From: Dyadobacter sp. UC 10
GTDB lineage: Bacteria > Bacteroidota > Bacteroidia > Cytophagales > Spirosomataceae
NCBI RefSeq assembly: GCF_008369915.1
Contig: NZ_VSRN01000001.1
Span: 3,406,501-3,470,500 of the forward strand
Length of the DNA stretch: 64,000 bases
Direction: 5' to 3'
Shown: piece after piece, positions 1 through 8,601 of the stretch
Position numbering within the stretch: the first letter of the stretch is position 1
How the letters are laid out: each line of letters opens with the position of its first letter
Program-made: the position numbers and the translations under genes
Notes under the pieces: model-generated
The model's input: only the letters and a program-made list of their open reading frames with translations
Database searches by the model: none
Told to the model about the DNA's origin: nothing

Positions 1-484
1 AACCATTTGGAGGATCATTCAAATAAGAAAGAGAATTGAAGGGTCCATTTTGCGGCCAGGTAGTTACGATAGATGCAAAAGGCAGGTATTTGTCTAGCAA
101 CACGTTTTGTGGATCATAAATCAAGGCCGCGACTTCCATAGGAGCAAACAATCGAAGTTCAGGCCACTTAACGGAGCACATCGCTACTCCGGATGTGTAG
201 TAAGGGCTCAGGGGTAGCAGCGGGTGGATTCCGTCAAATTCACCGATCGGATCGAGGAGGTATGCTGTCGCATAGAAAGTCGTCGGCCCATGGTACAGAG
301 TTTCCCCTAAAACGACAGGGTACGGGACAGGATTGTACATCACTCCCAAGATCCCAAAAAGATTATTGCCTGGTTGCTCGGCGGGATACTTTTGTGACGG
401 ATAGTAACTCTGAGAAACTGCCCCTTGATTCAGCCAAAGAATACAGAACGTCAGGAAAAGATATACACGTAAATTTTTGCACAT
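1..484 (-). CDS. secreted protein of unknown function, 3' end outside window
   Basis: Reading the complement from an ATG at 484 gives an open frame of 161 codons that reaches base 1 without a stop, so the gene is cut by the window edge. The N-terminus (MCKNLRVYLFLTFCILWLNQ, then GAVSQ) looks like a Sec signal peptide with cleavage near residue 25. The mature part is rich in Pro, Tyr and Leu, with stretches such as YNPVPYPVVLGETLYHGP and LLPLSPYYTSGVAMC. I recognise no family. Two shorter frames over the same bases (193-486 plus, 363-614 minus) overlap this one and look like shadows. Upstream (485-611) lies the terminator of the next minus-strand gene. The signal peptide is seen directly; export to periplasm or surface is inferred. 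Confidence 0.7.
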   Translation of the reverse strand, partial: MCKNLRVYLFLTFCILWLNQGAVSQSYYPSQKYPAEQPGNNLFGILGVMYNPVPYPVVLGETLYHGPTTFYATAYLLDPIGEFDGIHPLLPLSPYYTSGVAMCSVKWPELRLFAPMEVAALIYDPQNVLLDKYLPFASIVTTWPQNGPFNSLSYLNDPPNG

Positions 485-611
485 AGAGAAGGATTTTTAG
501 TACAGAATGGCCGAATATATCTGGTGTTCCTATCAAAGTTGCAGAACCCTGATCCATCAATGTGCAACAGGCTTCGGTTGCGTTATCAACCGGCTTTCCT
601 CCGACGAGAAA

Positions 612-643
612 CAAAAAGCCCCCGCTACAAACGCAGCGAGGGC
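612..643 (-). terminator. intrinsic terminator of the FG-GAP gene
   Basis: On the minus strand a 9-bp stem (GCCCTCGCT / AGCGGGGGC, one G-T pair) with an 8-base loop is followed by TTTTTGTTT. It begins 14 bases after the stop codon of the 657-4694 gene. Confidence 0.8.
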
Positions 644-656
644 CTTTAACTGAACA

Positions 657-3600
657 TCAATTTACAAAAACCTTTCGTGAAGTCTGGTGACCATTTTTAT
701 GCGTAATGACGAGAACATACATTCCGGGACTAAGCTTGCTCACATCCATGATATTTTCCGTCGTTGTCAAAACTGATTTTCCAACTGTTGTTAAAAGCTT
801 TGCACTCCTGATCTCATTTTCTCCACTGATCTCAATAAATAGTTTGTCAGAAACCGGATTGGGATAAATTCTGATATGTTCTTCGTTTGACGGGCCTGCC
901 AACGCTTTTCTGGAAAATGTTTCCTGGATTTCCTCCTCCGGCGCCGGCGCAGTTGCATTTCCGGTCAGATACGAAGGCAGGTAACGCCAGGGACCATACG
1001 TCTGCCCGGTCAGTGCCAGTGCGGGATCATATTTAACCCGCACCCGCACCTTGGTAGCAGGGCCTTGCTTGGTAATCAAGTTTTTTAGTTCCGTACCTGG
1101 CAGCCCAAGATTGGCATAAGTATTTTGCGAACCAGAGGATTGCGTGCTATTGCTGATTACATTGTTCGCCCCTTTGGAAAATCCCTGCCCAGTCGGTTTC
1201 GTCTCCCAAACCAGCTTCCCTTTATTTCCACCCAGAAAAGACTTAGCATACAACCCCGCCCCAAAGTTATTCTGGGCGAATTGGGTTTGGTTGATTGGGG
1301 TGGTAAGGTTGGTGTTGTAGAGGCGGAGGTTGTTTCGGAGATTACCTCCGTTTCCGTTGCCATAATGAATGTACACAATCCCTTCATTAAGTTGACCATT
1401 GTCATGTTGGTGAGCTCCCATAATAATATCGCTAAATCCATCCCCGTTGATATCTCCGGCCCCGGACACTGAATTTCCAAGAAATGCACTTTCTTGATTA
1501 CCTTCCAGTTTGAAAGAATAGTTCGAATTCAATCCAGATTCCGATCCTTGATAAATATAAGCTGCACCTTCGTTGGGTTGTCCATTTGAATATCCCAGAG
1601 AACCAACTAAAATGTCGGAGTAACCATCCCCATCGACATCTCCGCCACTGGCAACGCATGAGCCAAAATAGCCGTACGCAACATTGCTTTCAATAATTTT
1701 TGGCACCGTAGTAATACCTCCCTGTGAACCGTAATAAACGTATAGAGCACCCTCTGTCAGCTGACCGGAAGTGTAGTGCGTTGCTCCCGCTACCAGATCC
1801 ATATATCCATCGCCATTGATATCACCAGCTCGTGATACATTTCCACCGAGCCTGCATTCGGCCTTACCGGATTGCAGGACTAAGTCATAATTTGCCTTAA
1901 CACCCAGAGCCGAACCGTAGTGAACCATAATCGCACCTTCATAAGCTTCTACCTCTGAATAGAAAGGACTTCCAACTGCTACATCTCCAAAACCGTCTCC
2001 ATTGACATCGCCTAATCCTGCGACAGCGCCCATATTAAATCCATTGGAGCTTCCATTAATTTTTGTAATTGCGTTGTTAGTTATGCCATTCCCAGAACCG
2101 TGATAAACAAATGCAATTCCCTCATCGGAGTGCTGCTGCTCCACATCTAGTCCCGGAGCACCCACAATGACATCACTATATCCATCACCATTAATGTCGC
2201 CTGCACATGCCACCGAATTGCCGAAATTCCCATCCTCCTCTTGTTGACCTTCGAGTTTGGCCTTTATAGTATTGATTATGCCTTGAGCTGAGCCATGATA
2301 AATGAACGCTGCACCAGCATTATTTGCTCCATATAGGGGGACTCCAATAATTATATCGCCATAGCCGTCACCGTTCACATCGCCGGCAGAAGCAATGTTG
2401 CCCATGCGTGCATGTTCCTGGTTGCCTTCTATTTTAACAATGGGCTGAGGATTGAGCCCGGTATGAGCGCCGTGATAGATAAAAACGGCTCCTTCACCTG
2501 TTTGCCCATTATCGTATCCGTCTGTCGCAATACCAATATCATCGTAACCGTCTCCATTGACATCGCCTACGTTGGCAATAGACCAGCCCATCTGAGCGAG
2601 AGGCTTGTTGCCTTCTAATTTTAAGGACGAGATAGGTGAGACATTATTCGCCCCCCCATTCCAAACAAACGCCCCACCTTCATCCACTTGCCCGTTGTCA
2701 TAAAAAATTGCCCCGGCAATTACATCGCTGTACCCATCCCCATTCACATCACCAGCACTGGTCACACTGCAGCCAAACTGTGCACTGGCCTGGTTACTTT
2801 CCAAGGTGGATATCGGAGTGGTCGAGATTCCTGTCTGGCCACCCTGATAGATGAACGCTGCCCCCTCATTACTCTGCCCGTTATCGTAAAGCATTGCGCC
2901 AACGATTACATCCGAATACCCGTCCCCATTTACATCACCGGCACTGGCGACCGAGTTGCCGAATTGTGCCTCTGCCTGGTTGGATTCCAGGGTGGTTGCA
3001 GCTACCACATTGATTCCTTGCGCTGAGCCATAATGCACAAAGGCAGCCCCTTCATTGGTCTGGCCTTTGTCGTACATAATGGCGCCTGCGATGATGTCGC
3101 TATACCCGTCCCCGTTTACATCACCGGCCGTGGACGCCGAGTGGCCCAGGTATGCATTTGCCTGGTTGCTTTCCAGGATAGTTGCCGCATTGTTCGGGTT
3201 AATGCCCAGGGCAGAGCCGTGGTAAATGAAAACTGCACCTTCGTCGGTTTGGCCTTTGTCGTAATGCCTGGCACCGATCAGGATATCGCTGTAACCGTCC
3301 CCATTCACATCACCGGCCCCACTTGAACAAAACCCCATCATTGCCTCCGCTTGGTTGGCCTCGATGATAACGGGAGTGTTAGTATTAAGTCCGGCTGCCG
3401 AGCCGTGATACAAAAACACAACTCCTTCGTTGGTTTGCCCTTTGTCATAAGTCCAGGCGCAAACCAATACATCGCTGTAACCGTCCCCGTTCACATCACC
3501 AGCCAGCCCGACCCTATTGCCCATATTTGCTTCGGCCTGGTTGCTTTCCAAAATCACAGAAGCAGTGGTGCTGATCCCCTGCGCAGAACCATAATACACA

Positions 3601-4694
3601 AAGGCAGCGCCTTCATTGGTTTGTCCTTTGTCATACAGAAACGCACCTACGATGATATCGCTGAAACCATCTTTGTTGATATCTCCCGCCGAGGAGACAT
3701 AGCACCCGAACTTGGCATCTTTCTGATCGGATTGAAGCATGACAGGACTTGCTATGTTGATCCCGCTCGCGCTCCCATAGTAAAGGAATGCCGCTCCTTC
3801 GTCGACCTGACCATTGTCGTATTTGTAAGCGCCCACAATCACGTCGCTATATCCGTCCCCATTCACATCACCTGCGCTGGACACGGCCCCACCCATCCCA
3901 GCTTGGGCCTGGTTGCCTTCCAGGGTAGCATTTGCATTTCCAGGGTTTCCATTAGTAATAATAGGGTCGATGGTGACGGGGAATTCAGCATTATCAACGG
4001 ATACATGGATTGCAATGAGACCATTTTCCAATCCAAGAGAAGCAGCGAGTGTTTTTCCGGTTGCGTCCCAGCATTTGAGACCTTTGTAAATTAGCTTCTC
4101 TTTATTATTCTCTGTATGAAAATGCAGGGTATTGTTACGCAGATCCTCTACATGCATCCCTTGCGCCAGAAGTTTAACAGTTAATTCTTTTGTATCGGCC
4201 GGAGCATTTTCTATGATAAAATTTTGGCGGATACCTTCCTCGTTATTGATAAATTCCTCGGTAAAACCAGGATGTTTGATGAGGAGCTTGCTGTCAGCGG
4301 TTTCTTTTGCAGCGCTTGACAAGGCCTTGTAAATCTGGTTGTCATCAGCAAAAATGCCTTTGTTCACAATTTTTAGCCGGAAATTAAAACCCGCAGAATC
4401 AATGCGGTTCGCCACTGTGAGAGTCCCTGGTTCGTAGTACGCACGCAGATTGTGTTTGCGGTTGGGGCTTTGGAAGGAATTTTTCTGATCGTCGTACGAA
4501 ATGTTGTATTCGCGCCGGGTAAGACTTTGCCGGATGTCGGCAACCGTTTGTTCCGGGAAAATGTCTGTTTTTGATAAAGCCTTGGCGCTTGACGTGAAAG
4601 GAGCATATGTCAGTTTTGCTGGATAGTTACAGCAGAACATGTACGCTGCAGTTGCTAACGCAGCGAGAGCAGGATAGAGATAATGTTTTTTCAT
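657..4694 (-). CDS. FG-GAP repeat (integrin-alpha-like) surface protein with T9SS sorting domain
   Basis: A protein of about 1345 residues. The N-terminus MKKHYLYPALAALATAAYMF is a signal peptide. The longer frame starts at a TTG (4709), so I prefer the ATG at 4694. Residues ~40-245 form an unassigned N-terminal domain. Fourteen FG-GAP units follow, each with a calcium-loop-like motif of the GDVNGDGYSD type and a following EGAAFVYYGSA strand. Fourteen fits two seven-bladed beta-propellers. A ~130-residue linker leads to a type A T9SS C-terminal domain beginning IYPNPVSDKLFI and ending in a basic KVFVN tail. This predicts export through the outer membrane by T9SS and attachment or release at the surface. 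The ligand is unknown; FG-GAP propellers often mediate adhesion or glycan and calcium binding. It stands alone between two terminators. Confidence 0.9.
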   Translation of the reverse strand: MKKHYLYPALAALATAAYMFCCNYPAKLTYAPFTSSAKALSKTDIFPEQTVADIRQSLTRREYNISYDDQKNSFQSPNRKHNLRAYYEPGTLTVANRIDSAGFNFRLKIVNKGIFADDNQIYKALSSAAKETADSKLLIKHPGFTEEFINNEEGIRQNFIIENAPADTKELTVKLLAQGMHVEDLRNNTLHFHTENNKEKLIYKGLKCWDATGKTLAASLGLENGLIAIHVSVDNAEFPVTIDPIITNGNPGNANATLEGNQAQAGMGGAVSSAGDVNGDGYSDVIVGAYKYDNGQVDEGAAFLYYGSASGINIASPVMLQSDQKDAKFGCYVSSAGDINKDGFSDIIVGAFLYDKGQTNEGAAFVYYGSAQGISTTASVILESNQAEANMGNRVGLAGDVNGDGYSDVLVCAWTYDKGQTNEGVVFLYHGSAAGLNTNTPVIIEANQAEAMMGFCSSGAGDVNGDGYSDILIGARHYDKGQTDEGAVFIYHGSALGINPNNAATILESNQANAYLGHSASTAGDVNGDGYSDIIAGAIMYDKGQTNEGAAFVHYGSAQGINVVAATTLESNQAEAQFGNSVASAGDVNGDGYSDVIVGAMLYDNGQSNEGAAFIYQGGQTGISTTPISTLESNQASAQFGCSVTSAGDVNGDGYSDVIAGAIFYDNGQVDEGGAFVWNGGANNVSPISSLKLEGNKPLAQMGWSIANVGDVNGDGYDDIGIATDGYDNGQTGEGAVFIYHGAHTGLNPQPIVKIEGNQEHARMGNIASAGDVNGDGYGDIIIGVPLYGANNAGAAFIYHGSAQGIINTIKAKLEGQQEEDGNFGNSVACAGDINGDGYSDVIVGAPGLDVEQQHSDEGIAFVYHGSGNGITNNAITKINGSSNGFNMGAVAGLGDVNGDGFGDVAVGSPFYSEVEAYEGAIMVHYGSALGVKANYDLVLQSGKAECRLGGNVSRAGDINGDGYMDLVAGATHYTSGQLTEGALYVYYGSQGGITTVPKIIESNVAYGYFGSCVASGGDVDGDGYSDILVGSLGYSNGQPNEGAAYIYQGSESGLNSNYSFKLEGNQESAFLGNSVSGAGDINGDGFSDIIMGAHQHDNGQLNEGIVYIHYGNGNGGNLRNNLRLYNTNLTTPINQTQFAQNNFGAGLYAKSFLGGNKGKLVWETKPTGQGFSKGANNVISNSTQSSGSQNTYANLGLPGTELKNLITKQGPATKVRVRVKYDPALALTGQTYGPWRYLPSYLTGNATAPAPEEEIQETFSRKALAGPSNEEHIRIYPNPVSDKLFIEISGENEIRSAKLLTTVGKSVLTTTENIMDVSKLSPGMYVLVITHKNGHQTSRKVFVN
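1340..3915 (-). repeat. tandem coding repeats for 14 FG-GAP units
   Basis: Fourteen units of roughly 180-190 bp each encode (A/V/L/G)GD(V/I)(N/D)xDG(Y/F)xD. Units 1-7 (about 2640-3915) are the most alike at the DNA level and also share the DKGQTNEGAAF segment. Units 8-14 are more divergent. Such arrays can gain or lose units by recombination. Confidence 0.85.
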
Positions 4695-4824
4695 ACTGAT
4701 TTTGATCAAAAGGTCTCAGCCAGTGTCAGGCCTTAGTCAAAATTCAGATTCTCAAAGCAATAGTATGTAGAACAATGATTTAACGGAAGGTGTAATGAGC
4801 AGACGTTAAGGGTCTTATGTAAAT

Positions 4825-4857
4825 AAAACCCCCGCTTCTCATTCGAAGCAGGGGTTT
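4825..4857 (-). terminator. intrinsic terminator after ahcY
   Basis: On the minus strand a 12-bp stem (AACCCCTGCTTC / GAAGCGGGGGTT, one G-T pair) with a 6-base loop runs into TTTTATTT, about 25 bases after the ahcY stop. Confidence 0.85.
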
Positions 4858-4881
4858 CTCTATGAACCTTAATGTAATTGC

Positions 4882-6198
4882 TTAGTACCTGTAAGTCTCC
4901 GCTTTAAACGGTCCTTCCGTTGAAACACCGATGTAGGCAGCTTGCTCCTCAGTTAAAGTATCGAGGTTTGCACCAACGTGCTTCAGGTGAAGCGCAGCTA
5001 CTTTTTCGTCCAGTGCTTTTGGAAGAACGTATACCTTCTTCTCGTAAGCAGCCGTGTTGGTCCAAAGTTCGATCTGGGCCAAAGTCTGGTTTGAGAATGA
5101 GCAGGACATTACAAATGAAGGGTGTCCCATCGCGCAGCCCAGGTTTACCAAACGACCTTCCGCCAGTACGATAATGTCTTTTCCTTCAACATTATAGATG
5201 TCAACCTGTGGTTTGATCTGAGATTTGGTGTGACCGTAAGAGCTGTTCAACCAGGCCATGTCGATTTCGTTATCGAAGTGGCCGATGTTACAAACTACGG
5301 CTTTATCACGCATGTTGCGGAAGTGCTTTTCGGTAATGATCTTGTAGTTACCTGTCGCAGTAACGAAAATGTTCGCACGGCTGGCAGCTTCGTCCATCGT
5401 TACTACTTCAAAACCGTCCATTGCTGCCTGCAGCGCACAAATAGGGTCGATTTCAGTAACCAATACACGGCAGCCTGCACCACGGAGTGATTCCGCAGAG
5501 CCTTTACCTACATCACCGTAACCAGCTACAACCGCTACTTTACCTGCAAGCATTAAATCAGTCGCGCGGCGGATAGAATCTACCAGCGATTCACGGCAGC
5601 CGTATTTGTTATCGAATTTCGATTTGGTAACCGAGTCGTTGACGTTGATTGAAGGCAAATGCAATGTGCCGTTTTTGTAACGCTCGTACAAACGGTGAAC
5701 ACCAGTCGTAGTTTCTTCCGAAAGTCCGCGGATACCATCGATCAGCTCGGGGTACTCATCGAACACCATATTGGTAAGGTCGCCGCCGTCGTCAAGGATC
5801 ATGTTCAAAGGCTTGCGCTCTTCACCGAAGAACAACGTTTGCTCGATGCACCAGTTGAATTCTTCTTCGTTCATTCCTTTCCAGGCGTAAACCGGGATAC
5901 CTGCCGCTGCGATTGCCGCTGCTGCGTGATCCTGCGTAGAGAAGATGTTACAAGATGACCAGGTAACTTCTGCACCCAGCGCTGTCAAAGTTTCGATCAG
6001 AACCGCAGTCTGGATTGTCATGTGCAGGCAGCCTGCAACGCGGGCACCGGCAAGTGGCTGCGACGGGCCGTATTCAGCACGGATTGCCATCAAACCAGGC
6101 ATTTCAGCTTCTGCCAGTGTAATTTCTTTGCGCCCCCATTCGGCCAGCGAGATGTCTTTTACCTTGTAAGGAATGTACGTTTCTGTTGACGTTGCCAT
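4882..6198 (-). CDS. ahcY: adenosylhomocysteinase (S-adenosyl-L-homocysteine hydrolase)
   Basis: A cytosolic NAD-dependent enzyme that splits S-adenosylhomocysteine into adenosine and homocysteine, removing the product inhibitor of methyltransferases and feeding the methyl cycle. At 438 residues it has the usual family length. Visible hallmarks are the substrate-domain segments [17 protein letters not shown] (51-67) and [16 protein letters not shown] (81-96), the NAD-binding GYGDVGKG (226-233), the [10 protein letters not shown] segment, and a C-terminus ending in YRY, as in this family. The start ATG at 6198 gives the standard N-terminus. It is monocistronic, with its own terminator downstream and a ~300-base gap upstream separating it from the divergent histidine-kinase gene. 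Confidence 0.97.
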   Translation of the reverse strand: MATSTETYIPYKVKDISLAEWGRKEITLAEAEMPGLMAIRAEYGPSQPLAGARVAGCLHMTIQTAVLIETLTALGAEVTWSSCNIFSTQDHAAAAIAAAGIPVYAWKGMNEEEFNWCIEQTLFFGEERKPLNMILDDGGDLTNMVFDEYPELIDGIRGLSEETTTGVHRLYERYKNGTLHLPSINVNDSVTKSKFDNKYGCRESLVDSIRRATDLMLAGKVAVVAGYGDVGKGSAESLRGAGCRVLVTEIDPICALQAAMDGFEVVTMDEAASRANIFVTATGNYKIITEKHFRNMRDKAVVCNIGHFDNEIDMAWLNSSYGHTKSQIKPQVDIYNVEGKDIIVLAEGRLVNLGCAMGHPSFVMSCSFSNQTLAQIELWTNTAAYEKKVYVLPKALDEKVAALHLKHVGANLDTLTEEQAAYIGVSTEGPFKAETYRY

Positions 6199-6496
6199 TA
6201 TTCGGATTTGTTTATGGAAAATCTATGGAAGCCACAAAATTAAATATAAAAACCACCTCAATGAACTTTCGTAGATGATAATTGCCGTTTTGAGTAGAAA
6301 TTTGGATTTTTTATCTATTTGCAAGAGTTATCGCCAACTATTACGGACATAACCATGGTGTCAGGCTGATTTGAAAGATATTTTGTCTGTCAGTCGTGAA
6401 CTAGACAGAACAATGCCGTTTGTCGACAATTTCCCTACGTATGTCTACCCTCGTTTTTGGTTAAATCTTTGGGTGGTGAATTAATTATATTTGTAC
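6199..6496. other. divergent intergenic region between ahcY and the LytS-type kinase
   Basis: A 298-bp AT-rich gap. Apart from a LytTR-like motif at 6412-6447 and a short inverted repeat TCTGTC/GACAGA (6386-6391 and 6404-6409), I see no gene, riboswitch or repeat. A 23-codon open frame at 6413-6484 is probably chance. Confidence 0.6.
6412..6447 (+). promoter_or_regulatory. candidate LytTR-type operator upstream of the kinase/regulator operon
   Basis: The 18-mer AATGCCGTTTGTCGACAA (6412-6429) recurs with 16 of 18 identities at 8466-8483, upstream of the next operon. It contains GCCGTTTGT, and TACGTATGT follows with their G positions 21 bases apart. Both resemble the published LytTR half-site [TA][AC][CA]GTTN[AG][TG], which acts as direct repeats about two helical turns apart. 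Binding by the adjacent regulator is inferred. Confidence 0.4.
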
Positions 6497-7594
6497 ATGC
6501 GCCCAAATGTCCCGATACTTTCTGATCCGGTCAACAAAAGGATTTTATTGCACGTGTTGTTCTGGCTGGCTATCCTGATAGTCCTGACGTTTATTTATGG
6601 GGCAGGAATGCCGGATTACTGGCTGTCGCTGGGTATTGTAGGTATGTTTATGCCTATTCATATTCTCTACTTCTACTGCATAGCTTATGTGCTGATCCCC
6701 AGGTTCTTCAACCGGAAAAAATATATCGCTTTCAGTCTGTACCTGATTTTATGCGTAGTCGGTTCGACGCTCCTTTTCCGGCTGATGGAAATACTTGTTG
6801 CAGACCCGATCATTTTTGCGGCAGTAAAAAAGAAAGACCCCACCTTCGACTGGATCAAATTGCACGGTACTTTCCGCGAACAGCTCGCCAAGCCCGTATA
6901 TCTGATCAGTGCGTTTGAGCAGACCAATATTTTCGTTTGGATAGCCCTATCAATTAAATTTTTCAAAATGTGGTTCGAAAGAAGGCAGGCTGCTATTGAA
7001 GCAGAGCTTAACTTTCTCAAGGGGCAGTTACACCCCCATTTTCTTTTTAATACGCTCAATAACCTTTACGCATTAACCCTCAATCAATCGCCACAATCGC
7101 CGTCGGTGGTGATGGGGCTGGCGGAGATATTGCGCTATATGTTGTACGAGGCCAATACGGATATCGTGGAGCTGGAAAGGGATATCCGCATTGTGGAAAG
7201 TTACATTAAGCTGGAAAAAATCAGGTACGAAGAGCGGCTTGACATTAATTTCAGTATAAACGGACTCGTACCGGGACAGAAAATTGCGCCTCTGCTGATT
7301 TTGCCGCTCGTCGAAAATGCATTCAAACACGGTGCCAGTGAGCAGGTCGGGCAGGCCTGGATTAATATAGATCTGAGGGTTAAAAACAGTATTCTTAAAT
7401 TTAAAATTGCGAACAGTAAACCGGAGAATACGATCATCGAAGAAAAAAAACACCACGTAAGTATCGGGCTGGCGAATGTCAGGAAAAGGTTGGATATCTT
7501 GTATCCCTCAGCGTATCAGCTACGTATTTTAGAGGAAGATGACGTATTTGCCGTTATCCTCGAAATCTCGCTCGACAAGCGTATCGAACCCTGA
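6497..7594 (+). CDS. LytS/YehU-family membrane sensor histidine kinase
   Basis: About 365 residues from the ATG at 6497; a TTG two codons upstream is also possible. The N-terminal half carries about four hydrophobic segments (near residues 14-35, 42-65, 74-98 and 130-150). A short linker leads to the His_kinase domain, with GQLHPHFLFNTLNNLYALT around residues 176-194; His181 of PHFLFN is the expected phosphoacceptor. The ATPase part has LLILPLVENAFKHG (N-box) and a C-terminal SIGLANVRKRL (G-box). Such kinases pass phosphate to a LytTR regulator, here encoded 6 bases downstream, so the two form one operon. The signal sensed is not evident; no extracytoplasmic domain of useful size is present. 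Confidence 0.93.
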   Translation: MRPNVPILSDPVNKRILLHVLFWLAILIVLTFIYGAGMPDYWLSLGIVGMFMPIHILYFYCIAYVLIPRFFNRKKYIAFSLYLILCVVGSTLLFRLMEILVADPIIFAAVKKKDPTFDWIKLHGTFREQLAKPVYLISAFEQTNIFVWIALSIKFFKMWFERRQAAIEAELNFLKGQLHPHFLFNTLNNLYALTLNQSPQSPSVVMGLAEILRYMLYEANTDIVELERDIRIVESYIKLEKIRYEERLDINFSINGLVPGQKIAPLLILPLVENAFKHGASEQVGQAWINIDLRVKNSILKFKIANSKPENTIIEEKKHHVSIGLANVRKRLDILYPSAYQLRILEEDDVFAVILEISLDKRIEP

Positions 7595-7600
7595 CCAACC

Positions 7601-8323
7601 ATGAAAATAACTGCGATCTTAGTGGACGATGAGCCCCACGCAATTGAGGTACTCGACAACTATCTGGGTAATTTCAGCGAGATAGAGATCGTGGCGCGCT
7701 GTCAGGATGCGATTCAGGCGTTCCAGTTTTTGCAGCAACAGAAAGTGGATCTCATGTTTCTGGATGTTAAAATGCCGGGGCTAAAGGGTACCGATCTCCT
7801 GAGAAGCCTTAAAAATCCGCCGAAAGTGATTTTTACTACTGCTTATCAGGATTATGCAGTCGAGGGTTTTGATCTCAATGCGGTTGACTATCTATTGAAG
7901 CCAATTCCATTCGAACGGTTTCTACGCGCTATCGACAAGGTTTTCACCGGTCTGAATATAAGCAACCAGTCTGTGTCGGTCGCGCAGAAAAACTTTGTGA
8001 GCAATAAGGATATTTATCTGTACCTCAAAGTCGACCGGAAGATGGTAAAGGTGAACGTCAGCGATATCTATTGGATAGAGAGCCTGCGCGATTACATTAA
8101 GGTTGTGTTAAAGGACAAAGTGTTGATTTCCAAGCAAAAAATAAGTCTCCTGGAAGAGCTGCTTCCTGAGGACAGCTTTATTCGTATTCACCGTTCATTC
8201 ATTGTGTCTGTCGAAAAAGTGGAGAGTTATCATTCTCACAAAATAGAAATCGACGGCAAAGAACTCCCCATCGGCCGCAATTTCAGAAACGATTGCCAGC
8301 GCCGCTTCAAATTAATTTTCTGA
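7601..8323 (+). CDS. LytTR-family response regulator
   Basis: A 240-residue cytosolic transcription factor. Residues 1-115 are a receiver domain with acidic pocket D9/D10, phosphoacceptor D55 in LMFLDVKMPG, conserved T80 in IFTTAYQ and K100 in DYLLKPI. Residues ~135-240 are a LytTR DNA-binding domain (YWIESLRDYIKVVL ... FIRIHRSFIVSVEKVESYHSHKIEIDGKELPIGRNFR). It is the partner of the kinase 6 bases upstream. Likely targets are its own promoter and the lipoprotein operon that follows, judging from the shared 18-base motif. No terminator is obvious after the stop; REP-like palindromes lie there instead. Confidence 0.95.
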   Translation: MKITAILVDDEPHAIEVLDNYLGNFSEIEIVARCQDAIQAFQFLQQQKVDLMFLDVKMPGLKGTDLLRSLKNPPKVIFTTAYQDYAVEGFDLNAVDYLLKPIPFERFLRAIDKVFTGLNISNQSVSVAQKNFVSNKDIYLYLKVDRKMVKVNVSDIYWIESLRDYIKVVLKDKVLISKQKISLLEELLPEDSFIRIHRSFIVSVEKVESYHSHKIEIDGKELPIGRNFRNDCQRRFKLIF

Positions 8324-8338
8324 TCCTTATCTATTTAT

Positions 8339-8371
8339 CCCCGGGCTGAAGCCCGGGGCAATTGATTTTTT
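8339..8371 (+). repeat. REP-like palindrome, copy 1
   Basis: The palindrome CCCCGGGCTGAAGCCCGGGG is followed by CAATTGATTTTTT. The same core-plus-CAATTGAT layout recurs at 8372, 13313, 13374 (inverted), 33347 (inverted) and 35133. The following T-run may let it act as a terminator for the LytTR operon. Confidence 0.75.
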
Positions 8372-8413
8372 CCTGGGGGCTGAAGCCCCGGGGAGCTTCG
8401 AATTGACTTTTTC
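8372..8413 (+). repeat. REP-like palindrome, copy 2 (degenerate)
   Basis: An imperfect dyad, CCTGGGGGCT GA AGCCCCGGGG, followed by AGCTTCGAATTGACTTTTT. It sits head-to-tail with copy 1 and is a diverged member of the same family. Confidence 0.6.
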
Positions 8414-8455
8414 CTCCTTCCTCCATTCCTCCTTCCTCCATTCCTCCTTCCTCCC
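8411..8455. repeat. three tandem 15-bp polypyrimidine repeats
   Basis: TTCCTCCTTCCTCCA occurs at 8411-8425 and 8426-8440, with a third copy at 8441-8455 that ends in C instead of A. The tract is almost pure pyrimidine on the plus strand and lies between the REP-like elements and the next operon's promoter region. Confidence 0.85.
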
Positions 8456-8465
8456 TCTTCCTACA

Positions 8466-8483
8466 AATGGCGTTTGTCGATAA
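8466..8483 (+). promoter_or_regulatory. second copy of the candidate LytTR operator motif
   Basis: AATGGCGTTTGTCGATAA matches 6412-6429 at 16 of 18 bases. It lies 118 bases before the ATG of the PKD lipoprotein. The downstream half-site is weaker here (AAAGTTGTT, with its G 17 bases on). Confidence 0.4.
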
Positions 8484-8601
8484 AAAAAGTTGTTAATCGA
8501 CGGTTACTAACTATGCTTCCCTATCCTCATTTTTTCAGCTTAAAATTGCAGCGCCATCAGCATGATGGTTGAAACAATTTCAAGTTAATAGCCAGTTAGC
8601 C

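Noticed and set aside
193-614. Frames at 193-486 (plus) and 363-614 (minus)
   Set aside because: Both overlap the truncated signal-peptide frame at 1-484, which is the better candidate.
2412-4094. Long plus-strand frames (up to 247 codons) opposite the FG-GAP gene
   Set aside because: They mirror the repetitive coding strand and show reverse-translated repeat patterns; typical shadows of a periodic gene.
6413-6484. 23-codon frame upstream of the kinase gene
   Set aside because: No signal, hydrophobic or leader-peptide features, and it overlaps the candidate operator motif; probably chance.
6486-6493. TATATTTG as the -7 box of the LytS-type kinase gene
   Set aside because: It matches TAnnTTTG but ends 3 bases before the ATG and has no TTG/TTTG at 19-21 bases upstream.
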